NCBI RefSeq assembly: GCF_004123845.1 | Contig: NZ_NBDP01000007.1 | Location: 1 to 64,000 of the forward strand | DNA: 64,000 nucleotides | Reading direction: 5' to 3' | DNA from: Allobosea sp. Tri-44 | Lineage (GTDB): Bacteria; Pseudomonadota; Alphaproteobacteria; Rhizobiales; Beijerinckiaceae | In this document: piece after piece, positions 45,081-52,683 of the stretch | Layout of the letters: each line of letters starts with the position of its first letter | Numbering within the stretch: the first letter of the stretch is position 1 | Notes under the pieces: generated by a model | Database searches by the model: none | What the model was told of the DNA's origin: nothing | The model's input: only the letters and a program-made list of their open reading frames with translations | Made by a program: the position numbers and the translations under genes

Positions 45081-46763
45081 ATGATCAATCTCTTGCGGAG
45101 GCTGTTTGCGGATCGCCGCGGCCTCTCATCCATCGTGTTCGCCGGTAGCTCCATGGTTCTCTTCGGCTTCGGCACGATGGCTGTCGACGTCGGCAGCTTC
45201 TACTACCAGCAGCGCCGGCAACAGACCGCAACGGATCTCGCCGCGCTCGCCGCCGCGGCGGACCTGGCAAGGGCAGACGCGGCCGCACGGGCAAGCGCCG
45301 GACGCAACGGTTACACCGCTGCCGCAGTCGAAAGGGTGCAGCTGGGCACCTATACGGCGGACGCGACGCTCGCGCCTGAGATGCGCTTCCAGCCGAGTTC
45401 AGCGGCTGTCGCGAACGCTGCCCGGATCGAGATGCGCGCGACCACCCCGATGATCCTCGGTCGTGTGCTTGCAGCGGGCGGGCTCGGAAATGAAGCCGGC
45501 GACGTCACGATCCTGACGCGAGCGACTGCCGCACAGGATATGCAGGCCTCCTTCGCCATCGGCTCGCGGCTAGTCCGGGTCGAAGGCGGCGCCCTCAACG
45601 GCCTGCTCGGCGGCCTACTCGGGACGAGCCTGTCGCTGTCGGTGATGGACTATGAGGGGTTGGCGCGGGCCCGGATCGACCTGTTCGGCTTCGCCCGGCG
45701 ACTGGCGACGCGCGCCTCGATCTCCGCATTGACCTTCGACGAGGTCGTCCGCGCCCAGGTCCGCATCGGGGATGTCATCCTGGCTGCGCAGGATGCAGCG
45801 CGGGACCAAGGCGCGGGCAGTGATGCAGTCGCAGCGCTAGGGCATCTGGCGACGACACTTGCCGGTTCAAGCCAGCGCCTCAACCTGCAGAGCCTCGTCT
45901 CGTTCGGCATCTATGGCGGCCGTCAGCTGAGCGAGGAGGTGCCGCTGAAAGCATCGCTATCGGCACTCGACCTGGTCTCGGCCGCGGCGCAGATCGCCAA
46001 TGGCGCGCGCCAGCTCGATCTCGGCCTGGCGGTCAACGTGCCCGGCCTGGCCTCGGTCTCGCTGAAGCTCGGCATCGGCGAGCGGCCGGTCGGCACCAGC
46101 ATGGTGCGCGTAGGCCGCACCGGCGCTACGGTCCACACTGCCCAGACGCGTCTGCTGCTCACCCTCACCCTCGTCGGCAGCGGCCACGCCTCCTTGGTCA
46201 AGCTGCCGCTTTATCTGGAACTCGCCTCTGCGACGGCTCGTCTGACCGCGATCTCCTGCGGCGCCGGCGACATCACAAGCGCGCGGGTGACGCTCGGCGT
46301 GACGCCAGCCGTGGTCGATGCCTGGATCGGAGAGGTCTCCAATGCCGAGTTCAGCAATTTCAGCACCCGGCCAAACCCTCCGGCTGCAACGTTGCTCAAC
46401 CTGCTCGGCCTCGCAAAAGTGACGGGCCGAGCGCATGTCACGATCAGCAACACCAGCGAGACCCCGGTCAGCTTCAGCTATGCCGAGATCCAGCGAGTCG
46501 AAAAGAAGACAACATCGACGCAGAACTTCGTCGCGAGCTTGCTGTCGCGCCTGGTCGGCGACCTCGAGCTGCGCGTCGAACTACTGGGACTCGGCCTGCC
46601 CATACCTGGGCTCGACGGCGCCGTCTCCGGCGTCATTGCCGGTGCGGCGGCGCCGCTCGACCAGGTGCTGACGAGCCTGCTCAACACGCTTGGGATCGGG
46701 CTCGGTCAGGCCGACAGCTGGGTCAGCGGCGTGCGTTGCGGCGGAGCGGTACTGATCCTGTAG
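45081..46763 (+). CDS. TadG-like secreted/anchored protein
   Basis: A 560-aa protein with the TadG N-terminus: a short basic tail, a helix (SSIVFAGSSMVLFGFGTMAVDVG, residues about 16-38) and YYQQRRQQTATDLAALAAAA. The long exported part has Ala/Leu-rich repeats and, unlike many TadG proteins, no clear von Willebrand A metal site (DxSxS). It is paired with the TadE-like gene and could be a surface or pilus-associated adhesin. It converges on the phosphatase gene with only 4 bp between. Confidence 0.8.
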   Translation: MINLLRRLFADRRGLSSIVFAGSSMVLFGFGTMAVDVGSFYYQQRRQQTATDLAALAAAADLARADAAARASAGRNGYTAAAVERVQLGTYTADATLAPEMRFQPSSAAVANAARIEMRATTPMILGRVLAAGGLGNEAGDVTILTRATAAQDMQASFAIGSRLVRVEGGALNGLLGGLLGTSLSLSVMDYEGLARARIDLFGFARRLATRASISALTFDEVVRAQVRIGDVILAAQDAARDQGAGSDAVAALGHLATTLAGSSQRLNLQSLVSFGIYGGRQLSEEVPLKASLSALDLVSAAAQIANGARQLDLGLAVNVPGLASVSLKLGIGERPVGTSMVRVGRTGATVHTAQTRLLLTLTLVGSGHASLVKLPLYLELASATARLTAISCGAGDITSARVTLGVTPAVVDAWIGEVSNAEFSNFSTRPNPPAATLLNLLGLAKVTGRAHVTISNTSETPVSFSYAEIQRVEKKTTSTQNFVASLLSRLVGDLELRVELLGLGLPIPGLDGAVSGVIAGAAAPLDQVLTSLLNTLGIGLGQADSWVSGVRCGGAVLIL

Positions 46764-46767
46764 AGCT

Positions 46768-47214
46768 TTACGCACGCAGCCGGTTCTTGATCCGCTGCAT
46801 CAGCCCGTCGCGGACCGCGCGATAGGCTTCGAGGACCTGCTCGCGCGAGCCTTGCACGATGGTAGGATCCGGCGTTGGCCAGTATTCGACGTCGGACGCG
46901 ACGGTGCGGGTCAGGTCGAGCGCCTTGTGATGCGCCTCGGGCGAGAGCGTGACGATCAGATCGAAGTTGAGCCCCTCCCATTCCTCCAGCTCCTCGAGCG
47001 ATTTCGGCTTGTGCTTGCGGGCATCGATGCCGATCTCGTCGAGAACCTCCAGCGCGAAGGGATCGACCTCGCCTTTGCGGGCCCCGGCCGACTGGACGTA
47101 GACCGACTTGCCGAAGAAGTGCTTGGCCATCGCCTCCGCCATGGGCGAGCGCACCGCGTTGTAGGCGCACATGAACAGTACGCTCTGCAGCTTGCGCGGG
47201 GCGGACGGCTCCAA
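46768..47214 (-). CDS. low molecular weight phosphatase family protein (ArsC/LMW-PTP fold)
   Basis: A 148-aa protein with the CX5R loop of low molecular weight tyrosine phosphatases and thioredoxin-type arsenate reductases: FMCAYNAVRSPMAE (Cys16, Arg22). WPTPDPTI near residue 112 supplies the acid Asp. It may be a phosphatase or reductase; it lacks the extra cysteine pair of ArsC of Staphylococcus. It is the last gene of the murA-hisD operon and starts 4 bp after UPF0262. In many Rhizobiales infA, maf and yacG follow here; they do not in this genome. Confidence 0.88.
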   Translation of the reverse strand: MEPSAPRKLQSVLFMCAYNAVRSPMAEAMAKHFFGKSVYVQSAGARKGEVDPFALEVLDEIGIDARKHKPKSLEELEEWEGLNFDLIVTLSPEAHHKALDLTRTVASDVEYWPTPDPTIVQGSREQVLEAYRAVRDGLMQRIKNRLRA

Positions 47215-47218
47215 GCGC

Positions 47219-47692
47219 TCAGCCCTTCCAGTGCAGTGCGTAGATCAGGGTGAAGAGGCGGCGGGCGGTCTCGTTGTCGATCTCGACCTTGTTCGCCAAC
47301 CGTTCGACCAGCAGGTGAGCTGCCTCGTCGTGCAGGCCGCGACGTCCCATGTCGATCGCCTCGATCTGCGACGGCGTCGCCGTGCGGATGGCGGCATAAT
47401 AGCTGTCGCAGACCAGCTCGTAGTCCTTGATGATGCGCCTGAACGGCGTCAGCGAGAGAAGGTGCGTGACGACCGGGGCGCCATCGGCGCTCCTGATCTC
47501 GAAGGCAAGGCGTCGCTCGACCAAGGCAAGATGGACGGCATAGGGTCCGCCGTCGAAGTCCGGCACAGCGAAGTGGTTGCGCTCGATCAGGTCGTAGATC
47601 GCGACGGCGCGCTCATGCTCCTGGTCGGCGCCACCCCGGCCGAGTGAAGCCTCGTCGAGCGTAACGGCGACCAGATGGTTGCGTTCCGACAT
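47219..47692 (-). CDS. UPF0262 family protein
   Basis: A 157-aa conserved protein of the alphaproteobacterial UPF0262 family. VDLDE-type [25 protein letters not shown] and [21 protein letters not shown] are its conserved segments, with [13 protein letters not shown] and a C-terminal FTLIYALHW. No signal peptide or helix in the membrane is visible. The function is unknown. It is consistently found between hisD and a phosphatase gene, suggesting a housekeeping role. Confidence 0.9.
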   Translation of the reverse strand: MSERNHLVAVTLDEASLGRGGADQEHERAVAIYDLIERNHFAVPDFDGGPYAVHLALVERRLAFEIRSADGAPVVTHLLSLTPFRRIIKDYELVCDSYYAAIRTATPSQIEAIDMGRRGLHDEAAHLLVERLANKVEIDNETARRLFTLIYALHWKG

Positions 47693-47740
47693 GTATCCTC
47701 CGCGCAGCCGGTCGCGAGCGCAGAATCGCCGCGCCCGACG

Positions 47741-49033
47741 TCAGCCGTTGAGTCGGATCGTCACGGAACGCGCGTGGGCCTGCAAGCCCTCGGCTGCGGC
47801 AAGCTCGGTCGCAGCACCGGCGAGCGCCCGCAATGCCGCAGGATCGCATTTCAGCAGCGAGGTCCGCTTCATGAAATCGGGCACGCCAAGCCCCGAGGAG
47901 AAGCGCGCCGAGCGCGCCGTCGGCAGGACATGGTTCGAGCCGCCGACATAGTCGCCGATCGCCTCGGGCGTATGCCCGCCGAGGAAGATCGCGCCGGCAT
48001 TGCGGATGCGTCCCGCCAGGCGCTCCGGTTCGGCGGCGATGATCTCCAGATGCTCCGGCGCCAGCCGGTTGACCAGCGGGATCGCCGTGTCGAGCGCCCC
48101 GACCACGATGACTGCGCCGAAATCACGCCAGCTCGCACCGGCGATCTCGGCGCGCGGCAAGGTCCTGAGCTGGCCTTCGACAGCGCGCTCGACCGCATTG
48201 GCAAGTGCGGCATCGTCGGTGATCAGGATCGATTGGGCGGCGGTATCATGCTCGGCCTGGGCGAGGAGATCGGCCGCGATCCAGTCGGGATTGGCGCTGG
48301 CATCGGCCAGGACCAGCACCTCGGACGGGCCGGCGATCATGTCGATGCCGACCGTGCCGAAGACCCGGCGCTTGGCGGCGGCGACATAGGCGTTGCCGGG
48401 GCCGACGATCTTGGCGACGGGCGCGATCGTCGCGGTCCCGTAGGCGAGCGCGGCGACCGCCTGGGCCCCGCCAATCCGATAGATCTCGTCGATGCCGGCG
48501 AGTTTCGCCGCGGCGAGCACCAGCGGATTGCCCTGGCCGCGCGGCGTCGGCGCGACCATGACGAGGCGCTCGACCCCGGCGACCTTGGCCGGAATCGCGT
48601 TCATCAGAACGGACGACGGATAGCTCGCAGTGCCGCCCGGGACGTAGAGGCCAACGGCCTCGATGGCGCTCCAGCGCCAGCCGCTCTCGACGCCGAGCGC
48701 ATCGCGCGACCAGGAATCGGCCGGCTTCTGGCGCAGGTGATAGGTCTCGATCCGGGAGCGGGCCGTTTCCAGCGCATCGAGTTGCTCACGCGTGCAGGCC
48801 GCAACCGCCGCCTCGACCTCGCTCTCGGTGACGCGCAATGTCTGCGGCGTCAGCGAGAGTTTGTCGAAACGGTCGGTGTACTCGATCAGCGCCGCATCGC
48901 CGCGGGTGCGAACATCGGCGATGATCGCGGCGGCGACCTGATCGACATCCTCGGAAACCTCGCGCTTCATCGCGAGCAGAGCAATGAACTCCCGCTCGAA
49001 ACCGGCATCGCGTGCGTCAAGCCTGATCGGCAT
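47741..49033 (-). CDS. hisD: histidinol dehydrogenase
   Basis: A 430-aa zinc enzyme that oxidises L-histidinol twice to histidine, the last steps of histidine synthesis. [30 protein letters not shown] and the [11 protein letters not shown] segment include the zinc ligands and catalytic His pair; [15 protein letters not shown] is typical of the C-terminus. Full length. It lies between DUF2948 and UPF0262 genes in the murA operon rather than with other his genes, as usual in alphaproteobacteria. Confidence 0.95.
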   Translation of the reverse strand: MPIRLDARDAGFEREFIALLAMKREVSEDVDQVAAAIIADVRTRGDAALIEYTDRFDKLSLTPQTLRVTESEVEAAVAACTREQLDALETARSRIETYHLRQKPADSWSRDALGVESGWRWSAIEAVGLYVPGGTASYPSSVLMNAIPAKVAGVERLVMVAPTPRGQGNPLVLAAAKLAGIDEIYRIGGAQAVAALAYGTATIAPVAKIVGPGNAYVAAAKRRVFGTVGIDMIAGPSEVLVLADASANPDWIAADLLAQAEHDTAAQSILITDDAALANAVERAVEGQLRTLPRAEIAGASWRDFGAVIVVGALDTAIPLVNRLAPEHLEIIAAEPERLAGRIRNAGAIFLGGHTPEAIGDYVGGSNHVLPTARSARFSSGLGVPDFMKRTSLLKCDPAALRALAGAATELAAAEGLQAHARSVTIRLNG

Positions 49034-49057
49034 CGGGATATCCTGACCGGAAGGGGT

Positions 49058-49501
49058 TCAGCCGGCGTCCGGATGGGCAGGCGTCGCGACGGCTTCCCAG
49101 ATCGGGCCGAGATCCTTCATCTGCGCCTCGATGCACTCGACATCGAGGCGGATGGCGGCGCCGTCGGAGAAATGCAGGGTGACTTGCCCGGCCGGGCCGT
49201 CGCTCTCGGTGAAGGTGACGGCGAGCAGGCTGAGCACGGCGCCCTCGCCCGCCGCGATCTTCGTGCTGCGTGCGGCCGTCACGCGCTCGAAATGCAGGGC
49301 AGAGAGCCGGCGGCGCTTCTGACCCTGGGTCGCGCCTTCCCAGTCGAAGCGGCGCAACGCCAGGGCGAAGCGCTTCTCGGCCGGCAGATAGGCGATATCT
49401 CCGCGCTTCAGTACCGCGTCCTGCAAATGCGCCGAGATCACCGACAGATCGTCGGCATCCAGGGCGATCAGTCTCAGCGGCTCGGCGACGGGATCGGACA
49501 T
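49058..49501 (-). CDS. DUF2948 family protein
   Basis: A 147-aa protein of unknown function. LRLIALDADDLSVISAHLQDA opens it, followed by FALALRRFDWE and RRLSALHFERV; the C-terminal part has LDVECIEAQMKDLG. These match the conserved DUF2948 protein found between murA and hisD in Rhizobiales. ATG 49501 is chosen, since extending to 49618 would run into murA. It is separated from murA by 31 bp and from hisD by 24 bp. Confidence 0.88.
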   Translation of the reverse strand: MSDPVAEPLRLIALDADDLSVISAHLQDAVLKRGDIAYLPAEKRFALALRRFDWEGATQGQKRRRLSALHFERVTAARSTKIAAGEGAVLSLLAVTFTESDGPAGQVTLHFSDGAAIRLDVECIEAQMKDLGPIWEAVATPAHPDAG

Positions 49502-49532
49502 GCGCCTTATCTGGCGGGGGTGTGGTCCTGCG

Positions 49533-50822
49533 TCAACCGCTGATGCGCTCGATCTGGGCGCCGCAGCGGCCGAGCTTGGTCTCCAGCGCCTCGAAACCGC
49601 GGTCGAGATGATAGACACGGTTGATCATCGTCTCGCCTTCGGCGACGAGACCACCAATGACGAGTGAGACCGAGGCGCGCAGATCGGTCGCCATCACCGG
49701 TGCGCCGGTGAGCTTCTCGACACCGTCGACATAGGCGGCATCGCCGTCGAGCCGGATCTTCGCGCCGAGCCGGGCGAGCTCCTGCACATGCATGAAACGG
49801 TTCTCGAAGATCGTCTCGCGGATGCGCGAGGTGCCCTTGGCCATGGTCATCAGGGCCATCAGTTGGGCCTGGAGATCCGTCGGGAAGCCCGGGAACGGAT
49901 CGGTGGTGACATCGACCGGCTCGAGCGCCGCGCCGTTACGGCGGACGCGAATGCCTTCATTGGTCTCGGAGATATCGACGCCGGCCTCGCTGAGAACATC
50001 GAGCCCCGCCTGCAGCAGATCGGCGCGCGCCCCTTCGAGCAGGACATCGCCACCCGTCATCGCTACCGCCATCGCATAGGTTCCGGTCTCGATCCGGTCC
50101 GGCAGGACGGCATGGTGCGCCCCACCGAGACGCGAGACGCCCTGGACGGTGATCCGCGAGGTCCCCGCTCCCTCGATCTTGGCGCCCATCTTGTCGAGGC
50201 AGAGGGCGAGATCGACCACTTCGGGCTCGCGCGCCGCGTTCTCGATGACGGTGGTGCCGTCGGCCAGCACCGCAGCCATCAGCGCGGTATGGGTGCCGCC
50301 GACAGTGACTTTCGGGAAGACGATCTCGGCGCCCTTGAGGCCCTTCGGCGCGCGGGCCAGCGCATAGCCGCCCTCGATGGTGATCGTCGCGCCGAGGCGC
50401 TCCAGCGCCATCAGCAGCAGATCGACCGGGCGGGTGCCGATGGCGCAGCCGCCCGGCAGCGACACCTTGGCCTCGCCCATGCGGGCCAGGATCGGCGCGA
50501 TCACCCAGAAGCTCGCCCGCATCGTCGAGACGAGGTCATAGGGCGCGCAGGTGTCGACGATCTGGCGCGCGGTCAGCGCGACGGTCTGACCGGTCTCGGC
50601 GCTCTGGCCGATGCGCTTGCCGGCGACAGAGCGATCGACGCCGTGATTGGACAGGATACGCGAGAGCGCGCTGACGTCGGAGAGCCGCGGCACATTGGTC
50701 AGCGTCAGCGTCTCGTCAGTGAGGAGGCTCGCGATCATCAGCGGCAGCGCCGCGTTCTTCGCACCGGAGATCGGGATCACGCCATTGAGGCGCTGGCCGC
50801 CGGTGATGCGGATACGGTCCAT
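49533..50822 (-). CDS. murA: UDP-N-acetylglucosamine 1-carboxyvinyltransferase
   Basis: A 429-aa enzyme catalysing the first committed step of peptidoglycan synthesis, transfer of enolpyruvate to UDP-GlcNAc. [20 protein letters not shown] binds substrate with the conserved Lys-Asn, and [16 protein letters not shown] has the catalytic Cys targeted by fosfomycin, so the enzyme should be sensitive at that position. [12 protein letters not shown] and [14 protein letters not shown] complete the family signature. Start ATG 50822. It follows a 54-aa gene and leads the DUF2948-hisD-UPF0262-phosphatase run. Confidence 0.96.
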   Translation of the reverse strand: MDRIRITGGQRLNGVIPISGAKNAALPLMIASLLTDETLTLTNVPRLSDVSALSRILSNHGVDRSVAGKRIGQSAETGQTVALTARQIVDTCAPYDLVSTMRASFWVIAPILARMGEAKVSLPGGCAIGTRPVDLLLMALERLGATITIEGGYALARAPKGLKGAEIVFPKVTVGGTHTALMAAVLADGTTVIENAAREPEVVDLALCLDKMGAKIEGAGTSRITVQGVSRLGGAHHAVLPDRIETGTYAMAVAMTGGDVLLEGARADLLQAGLDVLSEAGVDISETNEGIRVRRNGAALEPVDVTTDPFPGFPTDLQAQLMALMTMAKGTSRIRETIFENRFMHVQELARLGAKIRLDGDAAYVDGVEKLTGAPVMATDLRASVSLVIGGLVAEGETMINRVYHLDRGFEALETKLGRCGAQIERISG

Positions 50823-50873
50823 TGGGCTCGTCCTGCAGGACGGCCGGCAACGGGCGCCGGCCAAAAGGAGGGG

Positions 50874-51038
50874 TCAGGACCGGGGAGGTTCGGCCTGGGC
50901 GGGCGGTAGCTGGTCCTGAGCCGGCGTGTCCGAGGTGCGCCGAGCCCGGGCCTGCGCCTTGCGGCGCTTCAGATTCTCGCGGAGGGCAGCGGCAAGGCGC
51001 GCCCTTCTTTCATCATCGGCTTCGGTCTGGCGGCTCAA
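50874..51038 (-). CDS. small basic/acidic conserved protein upstream of murA
   Basis: A 54-codon frame not covered by an ATG: TTG at 51038, then SRQTEADDERRARLAAALRE and NLKRRKAQARARR, and a Pro/Gln-rich tail ending at TGA 50874. The helical ALRENLKRRKAQARAR stretch is a recurring theme in small proteins encoded before murA in alphaproteobacteria, which is why I accept it. It begins 51 bp before murA and reads in the same direction. The function is unknown; nucleic acid or membrane-surface binding could be imagined from the charge. The start codon is uncertain; there is a stop five codons upstream. Confidence 0.6.
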   Translation of the reverse strand: MSRQTEADDERRARLAAALRENLKRRKAQARARRTSDTPAQDQLPPAQAEPPRS

Positions 51039-51557
51039 GGCGTCAGCTCGTTAGAATGCCCGCAGCCATGCGGCGACGGACGTTGCTTCATGGTTAGCGG
51101 CTCGGCCGGGTCCGGACAAGATCGGCCCGCCGGGACGTCTCTTCTTAGCACGGTCGATTGCGGCACAACTGCGGCGCCGTGGGTCTCCGGATGGGACAGC
51201 CCTGTTCCGCGCCGCTATCGGCCGACCGGCCGCGGCTGTGCGCGCGCTGCTCCAGATGCCGGCGCCCAACGTGCTGGGAAGCGGCGCAAGGCTCTGTCCC
51301 ATTTGGTAAAATTTTCCTTATCTCGGCAACCCTGACCGAACGGTGGTAGGGTGGCACGCCCATTGCGTGCATCGCCAGCACGATGGCGGCGCCGACGAAA
51401 CAACCGAAGGGGACGCTTCTCGCTGGTGAGCCGACTTGAGGCGTAACCAATAAAACTTAAGCAAATTAACCATTTCCGGCAGTTTGCGTTTACAGATCAT
51501 TAACTTTGTCTACCCTCGGCGGCGTCGAGGGGTGCGATGCGAGGCGGAGACAGGACG
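51039..51557. other. 519-bp divergent gap without a supported gene
   Basis: Between the murA operon and the RpfF-like gene. It contains a hairpin at 51329-51352 (ACCCTGACCG with CGGTGGTAGGGT), an AT-rich tract from 51445 to 51510 and a promoter-like element at 51489-51516. Short open frames here have no protein-like character that I can defend. The murA-side promoter must also lie in it. Confidence 0.5.
51489..51516 (+). promoter_or_regulatory. candidate sigma-70 promoter of the RpfF-like gene
   Basis: TTTACA (51489-51494) and TACCCT (51511-51516) with a 16-bp spacer, in an AT-rich tract 41 bp before the start codon at 51558. Confidence 0.4.
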
Positions 51558-52520
51558 ATGTTTCAGAGCTATGCACCCACGGCTGGCGGCCAGGCCGCTG
51601 CCGAGCTCACCAACGGCGATGTGATCGAGGCGATCCGCCACCACGCCGGCTTCCTGCCGGAGGTTCAGCTCGCTTATGAGCCGCAGCTGCGCCTGCTCTG
51701 GGTCACCATCAAGCCGGAGCTGAAGCCGGTCTTCACGCTGCAGCTGCTCGAGAGCCTCGGCAAAATTCAGCAGGCAATCATCGATCTCTGGGGGGCTTCG
51801 GAGCAGTATCACAACGCCCCGGTGCGCTTCCTTGCCTTCCGCGGCACGGGGCCATTCTTCACCCTCGGCGGCGATCTCGACTTCTATCTCGACTGCCTCG
51901 CCAAGAACGACCGCCCCGCGCTGGCGGAATACGCCCGGCTCTCGGTCGAGGACGCGCTGCGCAATGCCAGCGGTCTCAACGGCATGGTCGTCACTCTGTC
52001 GACCATCCACGCCAAGGCGATCGGCGGCGGCATCGATGCGCCGCGCTCATGCAATGTCATGATCGCCGAGGAACAGGCGTCGTTCGTCTACCCGGAGATC
52101 AAGTTCAACCATTTCCCGATCACGGCGGTCGGGCTCCTGTCGCGCCGGATGGGGCAGCGTGCAGCCGAGCATATGCTGCAGTCAGGCGAAGAGATGAGCG
52201 CCGCAGAGTTCATGGCCGCGGGCGGGCTGGAAGCGGTGGTACCGGCCGGCACGGGCGAGGATTGGCTGCGCAAGTACGCCGCCGACTCGCTGCCGATCCA
52301 CGCCGCCAGGACGGCGTTGTTCTCGGCCTTCAACCGCCGCGCCGGAAATCTGCGCGAGGAGCTCGAATATCTCGGCCAGCTCTGGACCGACTGCATGCTG
52401 CGCCTGCACCCGAGCGCGATCTCGAAGCTGCAGCGCATCGCCCAGACGCAGGACCGCATGCTCTCGCGCGTCTATCAGCGAGCCCCGGAAGAACGGTTCG
52501 CGGGCGCCGGCGCAGTCTGA
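51558..52520 (+). CDS. RpfF-like crotonase, candidate fatty-acid signal (DSF-type) synthase
   Basis: A 320-aa crotonase-fold protein closer to RpfF than to ordinary enoyl-CoA hydratases. FFTLGGDLDFYLDCL (about 101-115) matches the GGDL oxyanion region, AIGGGIDAPRSC (155-165) and AEEQASFVYPEIKFNHFP (170-187) match the two active-site segments. RpfF uses Glu141 and Glu161; here Asp160 and Glu180 fall at the same 20-residue spacing, so one Glu is replaced by Asp. RpfF hydrates and cleaves acyl-ACP to give cis-2-unsaturated signals. ATG 51558 is used; 51537 would add seven residues. The next gene encodes a GGDEF-EAL protein, as in some DSF systems. Confidence 0.75.
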   Translation: MFQSYAPTAGGQAAAELTNGDVIEAIRHHAGFLPEVQLAYEPQLRLLWVTIKPELKPVFTLQLLESLGKIQQAIIDLWGASEQYHNAPVRFLAFRGTGPFFTLGGDLDFYLDCLAKNDRPALAEYARLSVEDALRNASGLNGMVVTLSTIHAKAIGGGIDAPRSCNVMIAEEQASFVYPEIKFNHFPITAVGLLSRRMGQRAAEHMLQSGEEMSAAEFMAAGGLEAVVPAGTGEDWLRKYAADSLPIHAARTALFSAFNRRAGNLREELEYLGQLWTDCMLRLHPSAISKLQRIAQTQDRMLSRVYQRAPEERFAGAGAV

Positions 52521-52683
52521 GCCGCCCGCAAAAGCCGGCGCTGCCGGCTGTCGCGGCGATTATGCGACTCTACCGTGTAACTCTCATGAAACTTTTACCT
52601 TTCCCTCTTAAAGCCGTTAGGTGACGCGGCGTAGGATAGGTCATTCAGCCGCCTCTCCGGAGACCGTCAAAAGGCAGGAGCGG

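Noticed and set aside
51090..51450. Short open frames in the murA-rpfF gap
   Set aside because: No coherent hydrophobicity, no ribosome site and no recognisable motif; they overlap on both strands.
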